Shown here: piece by piece, positions 7,454-14,759 of the stretch
How the letters are laid out: each line of letters opens with the position of its first letter
Position numbering within the stretch: the stretch's first letter is position 1
Origin: Anaerolineae bacterium
Lineage (GTDB): Bacteria; Chloroflexota; Anaerolineae; Aggregatilineales; UBA2796
DNA: 38,741 nt
Assembly (NCBI GenBank): GCA_019637555.1
Contig: JAHBVK010000057.1
Location: forward strand, 1-38,741
Direction of reading: 5' to 3'
Made by a program: the position numbers and the translations under genes
Notes under the pieces: generated by a model
Told to the model about the DNA's origin: nothing
What the model saw: only the letters and a program-made list of their open reading frames with translations
The model's database searches: none

Positions 7454-8638
7454 TTACACTCCCTGCGCTTCACGCACCTTACGAACGCGCTCAACGGCTT
7501 CCGGTAAGATGCTCAGTACATAGTCAATATCGGCATCGGATGTGCCGCGCCCAACGGTCAGCCGCAGACTTCCCAGCGCCAGCGACGGCGAACAACCCAT
7601 GCTCAACAGCACATCCGATGGTTCGGGATTGCCCGTGTTGCACGCCGATCCGCTGCTAGCGGCGACGCCGTTAAGATCGAGGTGCATCAGCAATGCGTTG
7701 GCATCGATCCCATCGATCACGAAACTAGCGTGATTAGGCAGCCGTCGATCTGGTTCCGCGCCGCTCAACTTCGCGCCGGGGACTGTCGCCAGCACGCCCG
7801 CTATCAGCCGATCCCGCAGGTGGCGGTAATGCGTCACGCGATCTTGAAGATCGGCATATGCCAGCTCCAGCGCCTTCGCCATGCCCACGATCAGAGGTAC
7901 GTTGTGCGTGCCCGCCCGCCGATCCGCTTCCTGTCCGCCACCTGTCTGCGCTGGCAGCAGCGCTAAGCCATCGCGGATGTACAGCAAGCCGACACCCTTC
8001 GGTCCGTAGAATTTGTGCGCCGTCAGCGACAGCATATCCACGCCCAACTGCTTGACATCGAGTGAGAGCTGCCCCGCCGCCTGCACTGCATCGGTGTGGA
8101 ATAGCGCACCGGCTGAATGAGTAGTTTGCGCCAGCGCGGGAATCGGCTGGATGGTGCCGACTTCGTTATTGGCGTAGAGGATGCTTACTAACGTATTGTT
8201 ATCCGCGCCGTCGCCCAATGAGGTCTTCAGCGTTTCCGGTAAGATCGTGCCGTCGGAAGTGACTTCCAGCCATGTCAGCCGCGTATCCATCGTGCGCTCA
8301 AGCTGCGCCGCCGTATGGCTAATGGCGTGGTGCTCGGCGTGATCGGTCAGTAGATGGGCGCGTTTGCCGTTTAGCTTTGCCTCTGTCGCCACCGAGCGCA
8401 GCGCCATGTTATCGCTTTCTGTGCCGCAGCTCGTGAATACGATCTCTTTGCGTTCACAATTGAGGATGCCCGCAATCGTCTGCCGCGCATTCTCGACAGC
8501 TTTTTCTGCCTTGCGCCCGAAAGAATGTGTGGACGAGGGATTACCGTAAACGTCACTGAAGAATGGCATCATTGCATCAACTACGCGGGGATCAGTGGGC
8601 GTGGTGGCGGCGTGGTCGAGGTAAATAGACTTACGCAT
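7454..8638 (-). CDS. nifS: Cysteine desulfurase (NifS/IscS-like)
   Basis: This PLP enzyme converts cysteine to alanine and an enzyme-bound persulfide that feeds Fe-S cluster and thio-cofactor synthesis. The 394-residue protein begins with the classic IYLDHAATTP. It shows GNPSSTHSFGR, FTSCGTESDN, the PLP-stacking histidine in AEHHAI, H-x-D at HTDAVQ, the Schiff-base lysine in TAHKFYGPKG (K209) and the active-site cysteine C333 in SSGSACNTG. The ATG at 8638 has GAGG 5 bases upstream and gives the usual family N-terminus; a longer frame from 8665 is less likely. The gene heads an operon with Uma2 and a small protein. No iscU, tusA or mnmA gene lies nearby, so the sulfur acceptor is unknown. Confidence 0.95.
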   Translation of the reverse strand: MRKSIYLDHAATTPTDPRVVDAMMPFFSDVYGNPSSTHSFGRKAEKAVENARQTIAGILNCERKEIVFTSCGTESDNMALRSVATEAKLNGKRAHLLTDHAEHHAISHTAAQLERTMDTRLTWLEVTSDGTILPETLKTSLGDGADNNTLVSILYANNEVGTIQPIPALAQTTHSAGALFHTDAVQAAGQLSLDVKQLGVDMLSLTAHKFYGPKGVGLLYIRDGLALLPAQTGGGQEADRRAGTHNVPLIVGMAKALELAYADLQDRVTHYRHLRDRLIAGVLATVPGAKLSGAEPDRRLPNHASFVIDGIDANALLMHLDLNGVAASSGSACNTGNPEPSDVLLSMGCSPSLALGSLRLTVGRGTSDADIDYVLSILPEAVERVRKVREAQGV

Positions 8639-8670
8639 GGCAGCCTCATTTGTATCATCGAACAATCAGG

Positions 8671-8704
8671 ATTCTACCCGATTGACGGCGCTAACTAAAG
8701 CGCC
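8671..8704 (-). promoter_or_regulatory. Possible promoter and dyad upstream of the cysteine desulfurase
   Basis: On the minus strand TAGAAT (8676-8671) is a good -10 box, with a weak TTTAGT 17 bases upstream. A 6-bp inverted repeat GGCGCT/AGCGCC (8687-8692 and 8699-8704) overlaps the -35 area and could be an operator. This rests on pattern alone. Confidence 0.35.
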
Positions 8705-8714
8705 AAATTTACCG

Positions 8715-8743
8715 TTGACGGTCTCCGCTGCCTATGTTAGGAT
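8715..8743 (+). promoter_or_regulatory. Sigma-70-type promoter of the tRNA gene
   Basis: TTGACG (8715-8720) and TAGGAT (8738-8743) are separated by exactly 17 bases. Transcription would begin about 8750, a few bases before the tRNA 5' end. Confidence 0.7.
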
Positions 8744-8754
8744 TCTTGTTGCTA

Positions 8755-8828
8755 CCCGGGGTCGCCAAGTGGTCTAAGGCAATCGACTGTAACTCGATCA
8801 TTCGAAGGTTCAAATCCCTCCCCCGGGA
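8755..8828 (+). tRNA. trnY: tRNA-Tyr (anticodon GTA), short variable loop
   Basis: A full cloverleaf can be drawn. The acceptor stem 8755-8761 with 8821-8827 has 7 perfect pairs. The D stem GCC/GGC carries an 11-base loop with GTGG. The anticodon stem ATCGA/TCGAT is perfect around loop CTGTAAC, giving GTA for tyrosine. The T arm GAAGG-TTCAAAT-CCCTC has one A-C mismatch. The discriminator is A and no CCA is encoded. The variable loop is only 5 bases (8799-8803), whereas bacterial tRNA-Tyr normally carries a long extra arm. The first pair is C1-G72, an archaeal/eukaryotic tyrosine identity element. It has its own promoter and a perfect terminator, so it looks active. The D arm still resembles the long-arm class. 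Confidence 0.88.
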
Positions 8829-8832
8829 CACT

Positions 8833-8860
8833 AAAAACGCTCCATCACTGGAGCGTTTTT
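8833..8860 (+). terminator. Rho-independent terminator of the tRNA gene
   Basis: A perfect 12-bp stem, AAAAACGCTCCA with TGGAGCGTTTTT, closes on loop TCAC and ends in a T run 5 bases after the tRNA discriminator base. Confidence 0.93.
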
Positions 8861-8971
8861 GTTTGTATCGAATTTCAGACACCTCAACGTCAGACCATTC
8901 GCCGCACATAGCAATATACGTTGATTACTAAACGGGCTAAAACATAAAATACCGCAGCGCTACTGTTTCAG

Positions 8972-8991
8972 CCCGGAGCTTTAGCTCCGGG
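8972..8991. repeat. CCCGGAGC/GCTCCGGG palindrome
   Basis: Arms CCCGGAGCT and AGCTCCGGG are perfect. The element, including its flank TTTCAG, recurs inverted at 22772-22791 with a different loop, so it is dispersed. It lies 17 bp beyond the stop of the 9009-10331 gene. Confidence 0.7.
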
Positions 8992-9008
8992 AATATCCGC
9001 AGATTACC

Positions 9009-10331
9009 TCACTCCGCCACACTTTCCCGCTGCCCGATCTTCTCCTGTACCAGTGGCGCGATCTCCTCCCACTCGATGCTGGTCTGTCGTCCGTTATCGA
9101 ACTCTTGCAGCATCCACTGATAGAGTCCCTGCAACTCCGCATCATCTTTAGCGATCTCGATCCCCAAATGCTGCCGGATCAAGAAGATCAGTCCGGCGAT
9201 GCCGCTGTCTTTGGTCAGTGACACTTCCAGCGGACGTCCCAACAACTGTGGCACATTGAACGGCGCGTACATCCACCAGAACTTATTCAAGCCATCAGCA
9301 TGAACGCCCGCACGGGTACGATGCGCGTCGCGCCCGTACAGCGGATACTTCGGCGGCAGCGCCTGATCCATCTCGGCGTAGAGATCGACCAGCGCATTTA
9401 GGGCAGTGAAATCGGGCTGTTGATCGCGGAAGTAGCCCATGCCGATCAGATGCAGCAAGATCGCTTCCAGCGGCGCGTTGCCCGTGCGTTCGCCTTTGCC
9501 CAGCGTCGTGCCGTTGATCACCGCGCAACCTTCGCGTACAGCGGCAAGGCAGTTCGCCACCACCAACCACGTATCGTTGTGCGGATGAAATTCCAGATCG
9601 TCAGCCTGCAAGCCCATCTGCTTCAGCGTGCGGAAAATGCGCGGAATGCTGCGCGGCAGCGCCACATCATCATACGGCAGTCCGAGTCCCATCGTGTCGC
9701 AAACGCGAAACTTCGGACGCAGATCAGCGCCGTAGGAAGCCGCCATCTCCTGCACCGCTTCGATGAACGGCTGCATGAACTGCATCGGCGCGCGGGTGGC
9801 ATCTTCGAGGTGCAGGCGCGGTCTGATGCCCGACTCCAGCGTGATCTGTACCGCTTCCAGATAGGTCTGCGCCGCCTGATTTCTACCACCGGGCTTGAAC
9901 TTGTGGAAGGTGTGATAGTCAGATGCCGAGGCTAACATGCCCGTTTCGCGCACGCCCAGACTGCGGATCAACTGTACGTCTTTGGCGCTGGCTCGAATCC
10001 ACGTCGTTGGTTCGATAGGCGCACCATTGCGATAGCGATCCAACGCGCCTTCCAGCGCCGCGCGATCTGAGGGTCGGTAGACGAAAAACTCCGCCTGCCG
10101 GATCGCGCCGGATGTTCCGGTGAAACGACACAGGATGTCATAGATCGTCAGGCTTTGCTCAACAGTTAACGGCAAGCCGCCTTGCTGACCATCGCGGTGC
10201 GTCGTCTCCGTCGTCCATGCGGACGCGGGCAGTGCGGCGGGGCGATCCGTCCACACGTAATTGGGAAAAGCATCGCGCGGAAAGCTCTCCAGAAAATAGT
10301 CCGGTGCTTCCGGTTCAGGGATTTGTTTCAC
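9009..10331 (-). CDS. HMGL-family Claisen enzyme, probable Re-citrate synthase-like
   Basis: The 440-residue protein belongs to the HMGL-like TIM-barrel family of 2-isopropylmalate, homocitrate and Re-citrate synthases, which join acetyl-CoA to a 2-oxoacid. Visible motifs are TETTHRDGQQ (41-50, metal-binding D47), IRQAEFF, the ETGMLASASDYH box, LHLEDATRA, CDTMGLGLPY, the metal-binding HxH in EFHPHND, and GERTGNAPLEA, then RAGVHADGL. The RDGQQ, SDYH, LEDATRA and RAGVHADGL boxes match my recollection of Re-citrate synthases (described in Clostridium kluyveri and Dehalococcoides) better than leucine-pathway enzymes. No LeuA regulatory domain is present. The start is a GTG with AGGAG 8 bases upstream. 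It is divergent from an HTH-fused citrate synthase. Homocitrate or isopropylmalate synthase remains possible. Confidence 0.8.
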   Translation of the reverse strand: MKQIPEPEAPDYFLESFPRDAFPNYVWTDRPAALPASAWTTETTHRDGQQGGLPLTVEQSLTIYDILCRFTGTSGAIRQAEFFVYRPSDRAALEGALDRYRNGAPIEPTTWIRASAKDVQLIRSLGVRETGMLASASDYHTFHKFKPGGRNQAAQTYLEAVQITLESGIRPRLHLEDATRAPMQFMQPFIEAVQEMAASYGADLRPKFRVCDTMGLGLPYDDVALPRSIPRIFRTLKQMGLQADDLEFHPHNDTWLVVANCLAAVREGCAVINGTTLGKGERTGNAPLEAILLHLIGMGYFRDQQPDFTALNALVDLYAEMDQALPPKYPLYGRDAHRTRAGVHADGLNKFWWMYAPFNVPQLLGRPLEVSLTKDSGIAGLIFLIRQHLGIEIAKDDAELQGLYQWMLQEFDNGRQTSIEWEEIAPLVQEKIGQRESVAE

Positions 10332-10360
10332 GTTACTAACTCCTCTATTGCGATGATCCC

Positions 10361-10388
10361 ATCATAAGAGGTAGATTTATATTGTCAA
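10361..10388 (-). promoter_or_regulatory. Near-consensus promoter for the Re-citrate synthase-like gene
   Basis: On the minus strand TTGACA (10388-10383) and TATGAT (10366-10361) are separated by 16 bases. The -35 box lies inside the dyad cluster 10379-10409, so a bound regulator would occlude or contact it. Confidence 0.75.
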
Positions 10389-10409
10389 TATTGATTGAAA
10401 AATCAATAT
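10379..10409. promoter_or_regulatory. Dyad cluster: putative operator for the HTH-citrate synthase
   Basis: Within 31 bp there are four half-sites: ATATTG at 10379 and 10388, and CAATAT at 10386 and 10404. They form a 13-bp palindrome (ATATTGTCAATAT) overlapping a larger dyad with arms ATATTGATT (10388-10396) and AATCAATAT (10401-10409) around GAAA. On the plus strand TTGTCA (10382-10387) and TATATC (10407-10412) are 19 bases apart with the dyad in the spacer, as in MerR-type promoters. The binding protein is inferred to be the HTH part of the adjacent gene. Confidence 0.6.
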
Positions 10410-10425
10410 ATCTAATGAGGACTAC

Positions 10426-11652
10426 ATGAAACGATCACGCTATTTAACGGCGAAAGAAGCCGCCGACCTGTTGGGGATCAGCGCGACGACGCTCTACGCT
10501 TACGTTAGTCGCGGCTTGATCCGTTCCGAGGCGACCACGGATGACAGCCGCGTGCGTCGCTACAACGCCGAAGACGTTCAGAAACTGAAAGCGCGCAAAG
10601 ATCAGCGCAAGAATCCGGCGAAAGCGGTGCAGGAATCGCTGCATTGGGGCGCTCCGATTCTCGAATCGGGATTGACGCTGATCACCGACGAGGCGCTGTA
10701 CTATCGTGGTCAGGAGGCGCGGGAACTGGCACTCCACCGATCCGTCGAGGAAGTGGCAGCCCTATTGTGGACTGGCGAGTTGGAGCAGGCGGATCGCTTG
10801 TTCGGCACGGCAGCGCCAATCGCGGAAGCAGTAGCGCTGCTGCGCGTGATCGAGGGAACGCCGGGCAGTCTGTCGCTGATGCAGCGCGTGCAGATGGCGC
10901 TGACGCTGGCGGGCGAACGCGATCTCGCCGCCTTCGACTTGAACGCCGACAAAGTGGCATTGACTGGCGCACGTATCCTACGCTTGATGGCAACCGTAAC
11001 GGCGGGACGCGCCTCTACCTCCAGTCAGATCGTTGATGTTCTGTGCGACGGTTGGCGGATCAACGATCCGGCAGCACGGCAATTGATCAGTGCGGCGTTG
11101 ATCCTGTGCGCGGATCACGAACTGAACGTCTCGTCATTCACCGCACGGGTCGTGGCATCAGCACGAACGCAACCGTATCTGGTGGTGCTGGCAGGATTAG
11201 CGGCGCTACAAGGCTTACAGCACGGCGGCAGCACAGAACGCGCCGAGTCCTTGCTGCGCGACTGCAAGAATCCGCAGCATGCTGATCAGTTGGTGGTGGA
11301 ACGCTTGCGGCGCGGGGAACGGATCGCGGGCTTCGGGCATCAGCTCTATCCCGATGGCGATCCGCGTGCTGCTGTGCTGTTAAACCTGATCGCGGAATTG
11401 GCGGAGAGTTCGGAACTATGGTCGATTGCCAGCACGATCATCGCGCGGCTGCAAGAATCGGTGGATCAGAAGCCGAACATTGATTTCGCGCTTGGCGTGC
11501 TGGTTAACGCGCTCAACTTGCCCTACGGATCGGCGCTGGCGTTGTTCGCGGTGGGGCGGACAATCGGCTGGATCGGCCATGCCATCGAGCAGTACGAACA
11601 GGGACAAATGATCCGCCCACGCGCCAAATACACAGGCGTGATCGTGGAGTGA
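10426..11652 (+). CDS. Citrate synthase with N-terminal helix-turn-helix (MerR/excisionase-like) domain
   Basis: The 408-residue protein is a fusion. Residues ~5-55 form a MerR/excisionase-like winged HTH (YLTAKEAADLLGIS, then LYAYVSRGLI and RRYNAEDVQKLK). The rest is a citrate synthase fold with its catalytic residues intact: H266 in LQHGG, H305 in GFGHQLYP and D353 in KPNIDF. The C-terminal GWIGHAIEQYEQ and RPRAKYTG boxes are also typical. It should condense oxaloacetate, or another 2-oxoacid, with an acyl-CoA. The HTH suggests DNA binding and self-regulation through the dyads just upstream. HTH-fused citrate synthases are known as predicted proteins in several bacteria, but I know of no demonstrated regulatory role. 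GAGG lies 5 bases before the ATG. It is divergent from an HMGL-type, possibly Re-citrate, synthase. Confidence 0.93.
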   Translation: MKRSRYLTAKEAADLLGISATTLYAYVSRGLIRSEATTDDSRVRRYNAEDVQKLKARKDQRKNPAKAVQESLHWGAPILESGLTLITDEALYYRGQEARELALHRSVEEVAALLWTGELEQADRLFGTAAPIAEAVALLRVIEGTPGSLSLMQRVQMALTLAGERDLAAFDLNADKVALTGARILRLMATVTAGRASTSSQIVDVLCDGWRINDPAARQLISAALILCADHELNVSSFTARVVASARTQPYLVVLAGLAALQGLQHGGSTERAESLLRDCKNPQHADQLVVERLRRGERIAGFGHQLYPDGDPRAAVLLNLIAELAESSELWSIASTIIARLQESVDQKPNIDFALGVLVNALNLPYGSALALFAVGRTIGWIGHAIEQYEQGQMIRPRAKYTGVIVE

Positions 11653-11663
11653 AACGATGTCCA

Positions 11664-11698
11664 CCGGACGCTAAAAGGCTTGTCCGGCGTTCTTTTTT
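11664..11698 (+). terminator. Probable terminator after the HTH-citrate synthase
   Basis: Arms CCGGAC (11664-11669) and GTCCGG (11682-11687) are followed by CGTTC and six T residues, 11 bp beyond the stop codon. Confidence 0.65.
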
Positions 11699-11715
11699 CT
11701 ACTTGCCACCGACAC

Positions 11716-11844
11716 AGGGGGTTCAAAACCCCCTGCTACAAGGCGTTGGAAACCCTCTAAAGAGGGTTCATCAGAGTTCATTTCTGCTTTTAACCCACTT
11801 TAGTGGGTTTACCAAGTGTTGTAGCCGGAGGTTTCAACCTCCGG
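11716..11844. repeat. Cluster of four different short palindromes
   Basis: Four perfect hairpins lie in tandem: AGGGGGTT/AACCCCCT (11716-11734), AACCCTCT/AGAGGGTT (11751-11768), AACCCACT/AGTGGGTT (11792-11809) and CCGGAGGTT/AACCTCCGG (11825-11844, flanked by GTAG and CTAC). Stems differ but all keep GGTT facing AACC with a 2-3-base loop, as at 2985, 3122 and 3180. They fill the gap between two convergent genes. Confidence 0.75.
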
Positions 11845-11872
11845 TCTACCCAACCGCTGCCAACTGCTACCT

Positions 11873-12406
11873 CTACCGCGCAGGCTCGTAGATCAGCGCC
11901 ACGACGCCAGAACTGAACGCCTGCGCCTTCGCCAGATTGAAGGTCGCCTTCATGCCGTCATCAAAGAATCGCTTGCCTTCGCCCAGCACCACCGGGTAGA
12001 CCAGCAAGCGTAACGAATCCACCAAGCCGTTCTGGATCAACGTTTGCGCCAGCATGGTGCTGCCATGAACCGTGATGTTGGTTCCCTCTTGCTGCTTCAG
12101 CTTAGCGATCTCATCCAGAAAGTTATCCTTGATCAGCACCGAATTGTTCCATTCCGCCTTCTCCAGCGTCTTGGAGACGACGTACTTGCGAACGTTGTTG
12201 AAGTAGGGCGCACCTTGATCCGTGCTCTTGGGCCATGCCGCCGCGAAGCCTTCATAGGTGACGCGCCCCAACAACATGGCATCGCTGTTGGAGGTCTCTT
12301 CGCCCTTAAAATTGGCGATCTCGTCATTCCAGTACTTGAAAGTCCACATCGGGGCTTCGATGACGCCATCCAGAGACATGAATTCGGTAACAACTAGCTT
12401 ACGCAT
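11873..12406 (-). CDS. RibD C-terminal/dihydrofolate reductase-like family protein
   Basis: The 177-residue protein has the DHFR-like fold of the RibD_C family: N-terminal RKLVVTEFMSLDGVIEAP, a middle AMLLGRVTYEGFAAAWP helix, and C-terminal NITVHGSTMLAQTLIQNGLVDSLR (cut here only for description), then YPVVLGEGKRFF. These boxes bind NADPH in family members. The substrate is unknown; such proteins are often annotated as dihydrofolate reductase without proof. The ATG at 12406 has GAGGAG 6 bases upstream. An AraC-type regulator gene lies 116 bp upstream on the same strand, a common pairing for small reductases, so it may control this gene. Confidence 0.9.
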   Translation of the reverse strand: MRKLVVTEFMSLDGVIEAPMWTFKYWNDEIANFKGEETSNSDAMLLGRVTYEGFAAAWPKSTDQGAPYFNNVRKYVVSKTLEKAEWNNSVLIKDNFLDEIAKLKQQEGTNITVHGSTMLAQTLIQNGLVDSLRLLVYPVVLGEGKRFFDDGMKATFNLAKAQAFSSGVVALIYEPAR

Positions 12407-12522
12407 GATCTGCTCCTCTGTTCGTATTGTGCCTAGAGTTGTGCTTGGTAGGTGTTGTTGTTCGCGTTGTATAGCAGAATCATAGCTTAGTTGAGCGCTA
12501 GCGTATTGGAAAAAAACGCAAA

Positions 12523-13212
12523 TTATTCAATCTCGTTTGCGACGGCGATCTGTGTGATCTGCGTGGGGGTTCTGCCGATAAATCGTTTGAGGGAGTTGGT
12601 CAGATGTGCCTGATCAAAATAGCCGAGCGTGTAAACGGTATCTAGGATCGGCGTGCCTTGCGCCAACAACGAGGCAGCACTGCGCGCCCGTTCGATCTGC
12701 TGGATCGTCTTGTGCGTCAGTCCAGTGGCTTGTAGGAAGCGGTATTGCAGTGTGCGGATCGACATATCGGGCGGGCAGCCCTGTATCGTCGCCTCAACCG
12801 CCGGATCGTGCACCAGTATCCCCTGACGGATCAACCTGCTGACGAATACATCGACATTATCAATGGTGGGTATTTCCCAAACCGAGCCATTCAGCCAGAA
12901 CGAATTGCGCGAGGCTTCCGGCAGCAGCGCATCCTGCCGATCTAAAAGGGCTTTCACGGGCAAATGTGGCATGAAGGTGCCCAATTTGAAGCTGATGCCG
13001 AAGAATTCAGCGTCGGCGGGATAATCGGCTTGTGTGGCTCTGGTTTCCGGTCCCCGCGCGGCGATCCGCGTCTTGCCCTCGAAATTCGAGATCGCCAGTT
13101 CCCAATTGCTGGCTGCTTCTGACGTGAAGCTGCCAGCGCGTTCGCTGCGGGCATACCAGATCATGTTGAGGTAAGGCGAGAGCGTCGGACTCGCACCGAG
13201 CACTAATTCCAT
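12523..13212 (-). CDS. AraC-family transcriptional regulator
   Basis: A 229-residue protein. The C-terminal ~100 residues carry the AraC double helix-turn-helix: MSIRTLQYRFLQATGL (first HTH) and DTVYTLGYFDQAHLTNSLKR (second HTH), then FIGRTPTQI, the family signature. The N-terminal ~120 residues would be the sensor domain, with a WYARSERAG segment typical of short cupin-like AraC proteins; the ligand is unknown. I chose the ATG at 13212, which has GGAG 5 bases upstream, over a GTG two codons earlier. The neighbouring RibD_C-type gene downstream is the most likely target. It is divergent from the beta-propeller pair, so it might act there too. Confidence 0.92.
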   Translation of the reverse strand: MELVLGASPTLSPYLNMIWYARSERAGSFTSEAASNWELAISNFEGKTRIAARGPETRATQADYPADAEFFGISFKLGTFMPHLPVKALLDRQDALLPEASRNSFWLNGSVWEIPTIDNVDVFVSRLIRQGILVHDPAVEATIQGCPPDMSIRTLQYRFLQATGLTHKTIQQIERARSAASLLAQGTPILDTVYTLGYFDQAHLTNSLKRFIGRTPTQITQIAVANEIE

Positions 13213-13404
13213 GCACACTCCACGAAGATCAGCAAGATTATTGAGTGCGTCAATTTTAGCACATTAGTGCGATTGCTGATGAGCTTGGGAGTTTCCATCA
13301 TTCCCACGCGCAGTGGTCATCGCTAAATCATAGGGACGAACCACTGCACTTTGCGCGTAAGATTTAATTGTGATCGATCAAAGGATGTTCGAGAGGATGC
13401 CTCG

Positions 13405-14748
13405 ATGATTAAGGTGATCAACAAAATGCGTCTCTTGATCGTTATGCTGCTTTCCTTGATCATGCTTGCTCCCACGCCCGCATTTGCCCAATCGCGTTAT
13501 GGCTTCGCCTTCTGGCGCAACGGGGAAGCTGGCACAAAACCTGAAATCATCATCATCGATCCTGCCCAGAATAATCAAGTAATTGAATCACTCCCCTTTC
13601 CGTCCCCCGATGGATGGGGACTCATGAATATCTACGACAGCCTTGTGCTTAAAGGAGATTGGCTTGCCGCATTCTTGTTAGCTCCTGACAAATCACACTT
13701 AATGGTGCAAGTCTGGAATATCAGAACGGGCGAAACGCGGCAGTTAGCCAGCGGACAGATCACGATGGGCACACACTACATCGAGTGGTCACCCGACGGT
13801 AACTATCTGGCGATGAACATTATCGACAGCAAGGTAGATGTAGATTTGTGGCTCTACTCTATCGCTGATGACAAGCTGCTCAACCTGACTAACGACGATT
13901 TCAATCAGCATGACATTGCGTGGACAGCCGATTCAAAAAAGGTGATGACCTTCGTTGCGCCGTGTGAGCTTAATACATCGTGTGCGGCTCGATTAGTAAT
14001 AATTGATGCAGCTACAGGGAGCCTTCTACATTCAGTCAATCTGAACGAATTACCTTTTCTAGGTAATGATGCCTGTAGTCCTGCTCTGTCGCCCGATGAG
14101 CAGTTGGTGATCTTTACTTCAAATTGCGGTGGCATGGGTGGGGCTGCCTATGATTTTTCCAGAGAAGTGTATATATGGGAGCTTGAGACTGGCACTCTGA
14201 AGCGGCTTACCAACTACTATTCAGGCGTGGTCAGAAAGCTATTCGGGGCATGGTACAACTACGAATGGATCGACTCTCATACCGTGCTGCTTGCTGCTGA
14301 CTATCAAATCTCTGGGCAATTCAGGAAACACGAACTGTCAATCTTAGACTTAGAAACCAACTCGCGCAGCACACTCTCCACCGATGCTGGCTATGGCTCT
14401 TTGCTCTCTCCCAACAAAGCTCGTATCGCGCTCAATACCTATTTCAGCGATCCCGATGAGTTTTCGGCAACTGCGGCGCAAGTGCGTCTTAGCTCCCTTG
14501 CAATGAATGGCAATGATATCAGTTTAGGTAATGACGGCGAATCGCTTCGATTCGGCATCATCTGTGATGCTCAGTGGTCACCGGACGGAACTGCAATTGC
14601 TTATCATTGGATTGATCAACATCACTGTTTGCTCCGCGATTTCAAAGTTACTTTTGTTGACCAAACTGGCAGCATGATCAGCGAATTTTCCGGCGCAGCA
14701 GACCCGTCATTATGGATTATGCCTATCGGCTGGGTACAACTAACTTAG
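13405..14748 (+). CDS. Secreted TolB/WD40-like beta-propeller protein (first of a tandem pair)
   Basis: A 447-residue exported protein. It has an N-terminal signal peptide (basic start, hydrophobic stretch to about residue 27, cleavage after PAFA). Four or more PD40-like blades follow, seen as WSPDGNYLAMN, WTADSKKVMTF, LSPDEQLVIFTS and WSPDGTAIAYHW. Conserved cysteines (APCELNTSC, NDACS, TSNCGGM) probably form disulfides outside the cell. The C-terminus ends in MPIGWVQ. The ATG at 13405 has GAGAGG 8 bases upstream; the longer frame from 13351 would bury the signal peptide. It is followed 11 bp later by a paralogue with the same architecture. The binding partner is unknown; TolB-like propellers usually bind proteins. 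Confidence 0.8.
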   Translation: MIKVINKMRLLIVMLLSLIMLAPTPAFAQSRYGFAFWRNGEAGTKPEIIIIDPAQNNQVIESLPFPSPDGWGLMNIYDSLVLKGDWLAAFLLAPDKSHLMVQVWNIRTGETRQLASGQITMGTHYIEWSPDGNYLAMNIIDSKVDVDLWLYSIADDKLLNLTNDDFNQHDIAWTADSKKVMTFVAPCELNTSCAARLVIIDAATGSLLHSVNLNELPFLGNDACSPALSPDEQLVIFTSNCGGMGGAAYDFSREVYIWELETGTLKRLTNYYSGVVRKLFGAWYNYEWIDSHTVLLAADYQISGQFRKHELSILDLETNSRSTLSTDAGYGSLLSPNKARIALNTYFSDPDEFSATAAQVRLSSLAMNGNDISLGNDGESLRFGIICDAQWSPDGTAIAYHWIDQHHCLLRDFKVTFVDQTGSMISEFSGAADPSLWIMPIGWVQLT

Positions 14749-14759
14749 GGAGTAAATTC

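Noticed and set aside
11716..11844. CRISPR-like array
   Set aside because: The repeated palindromes differ in sequence and spacing; there are no identical repeats or uniform spacers and no cas genes.
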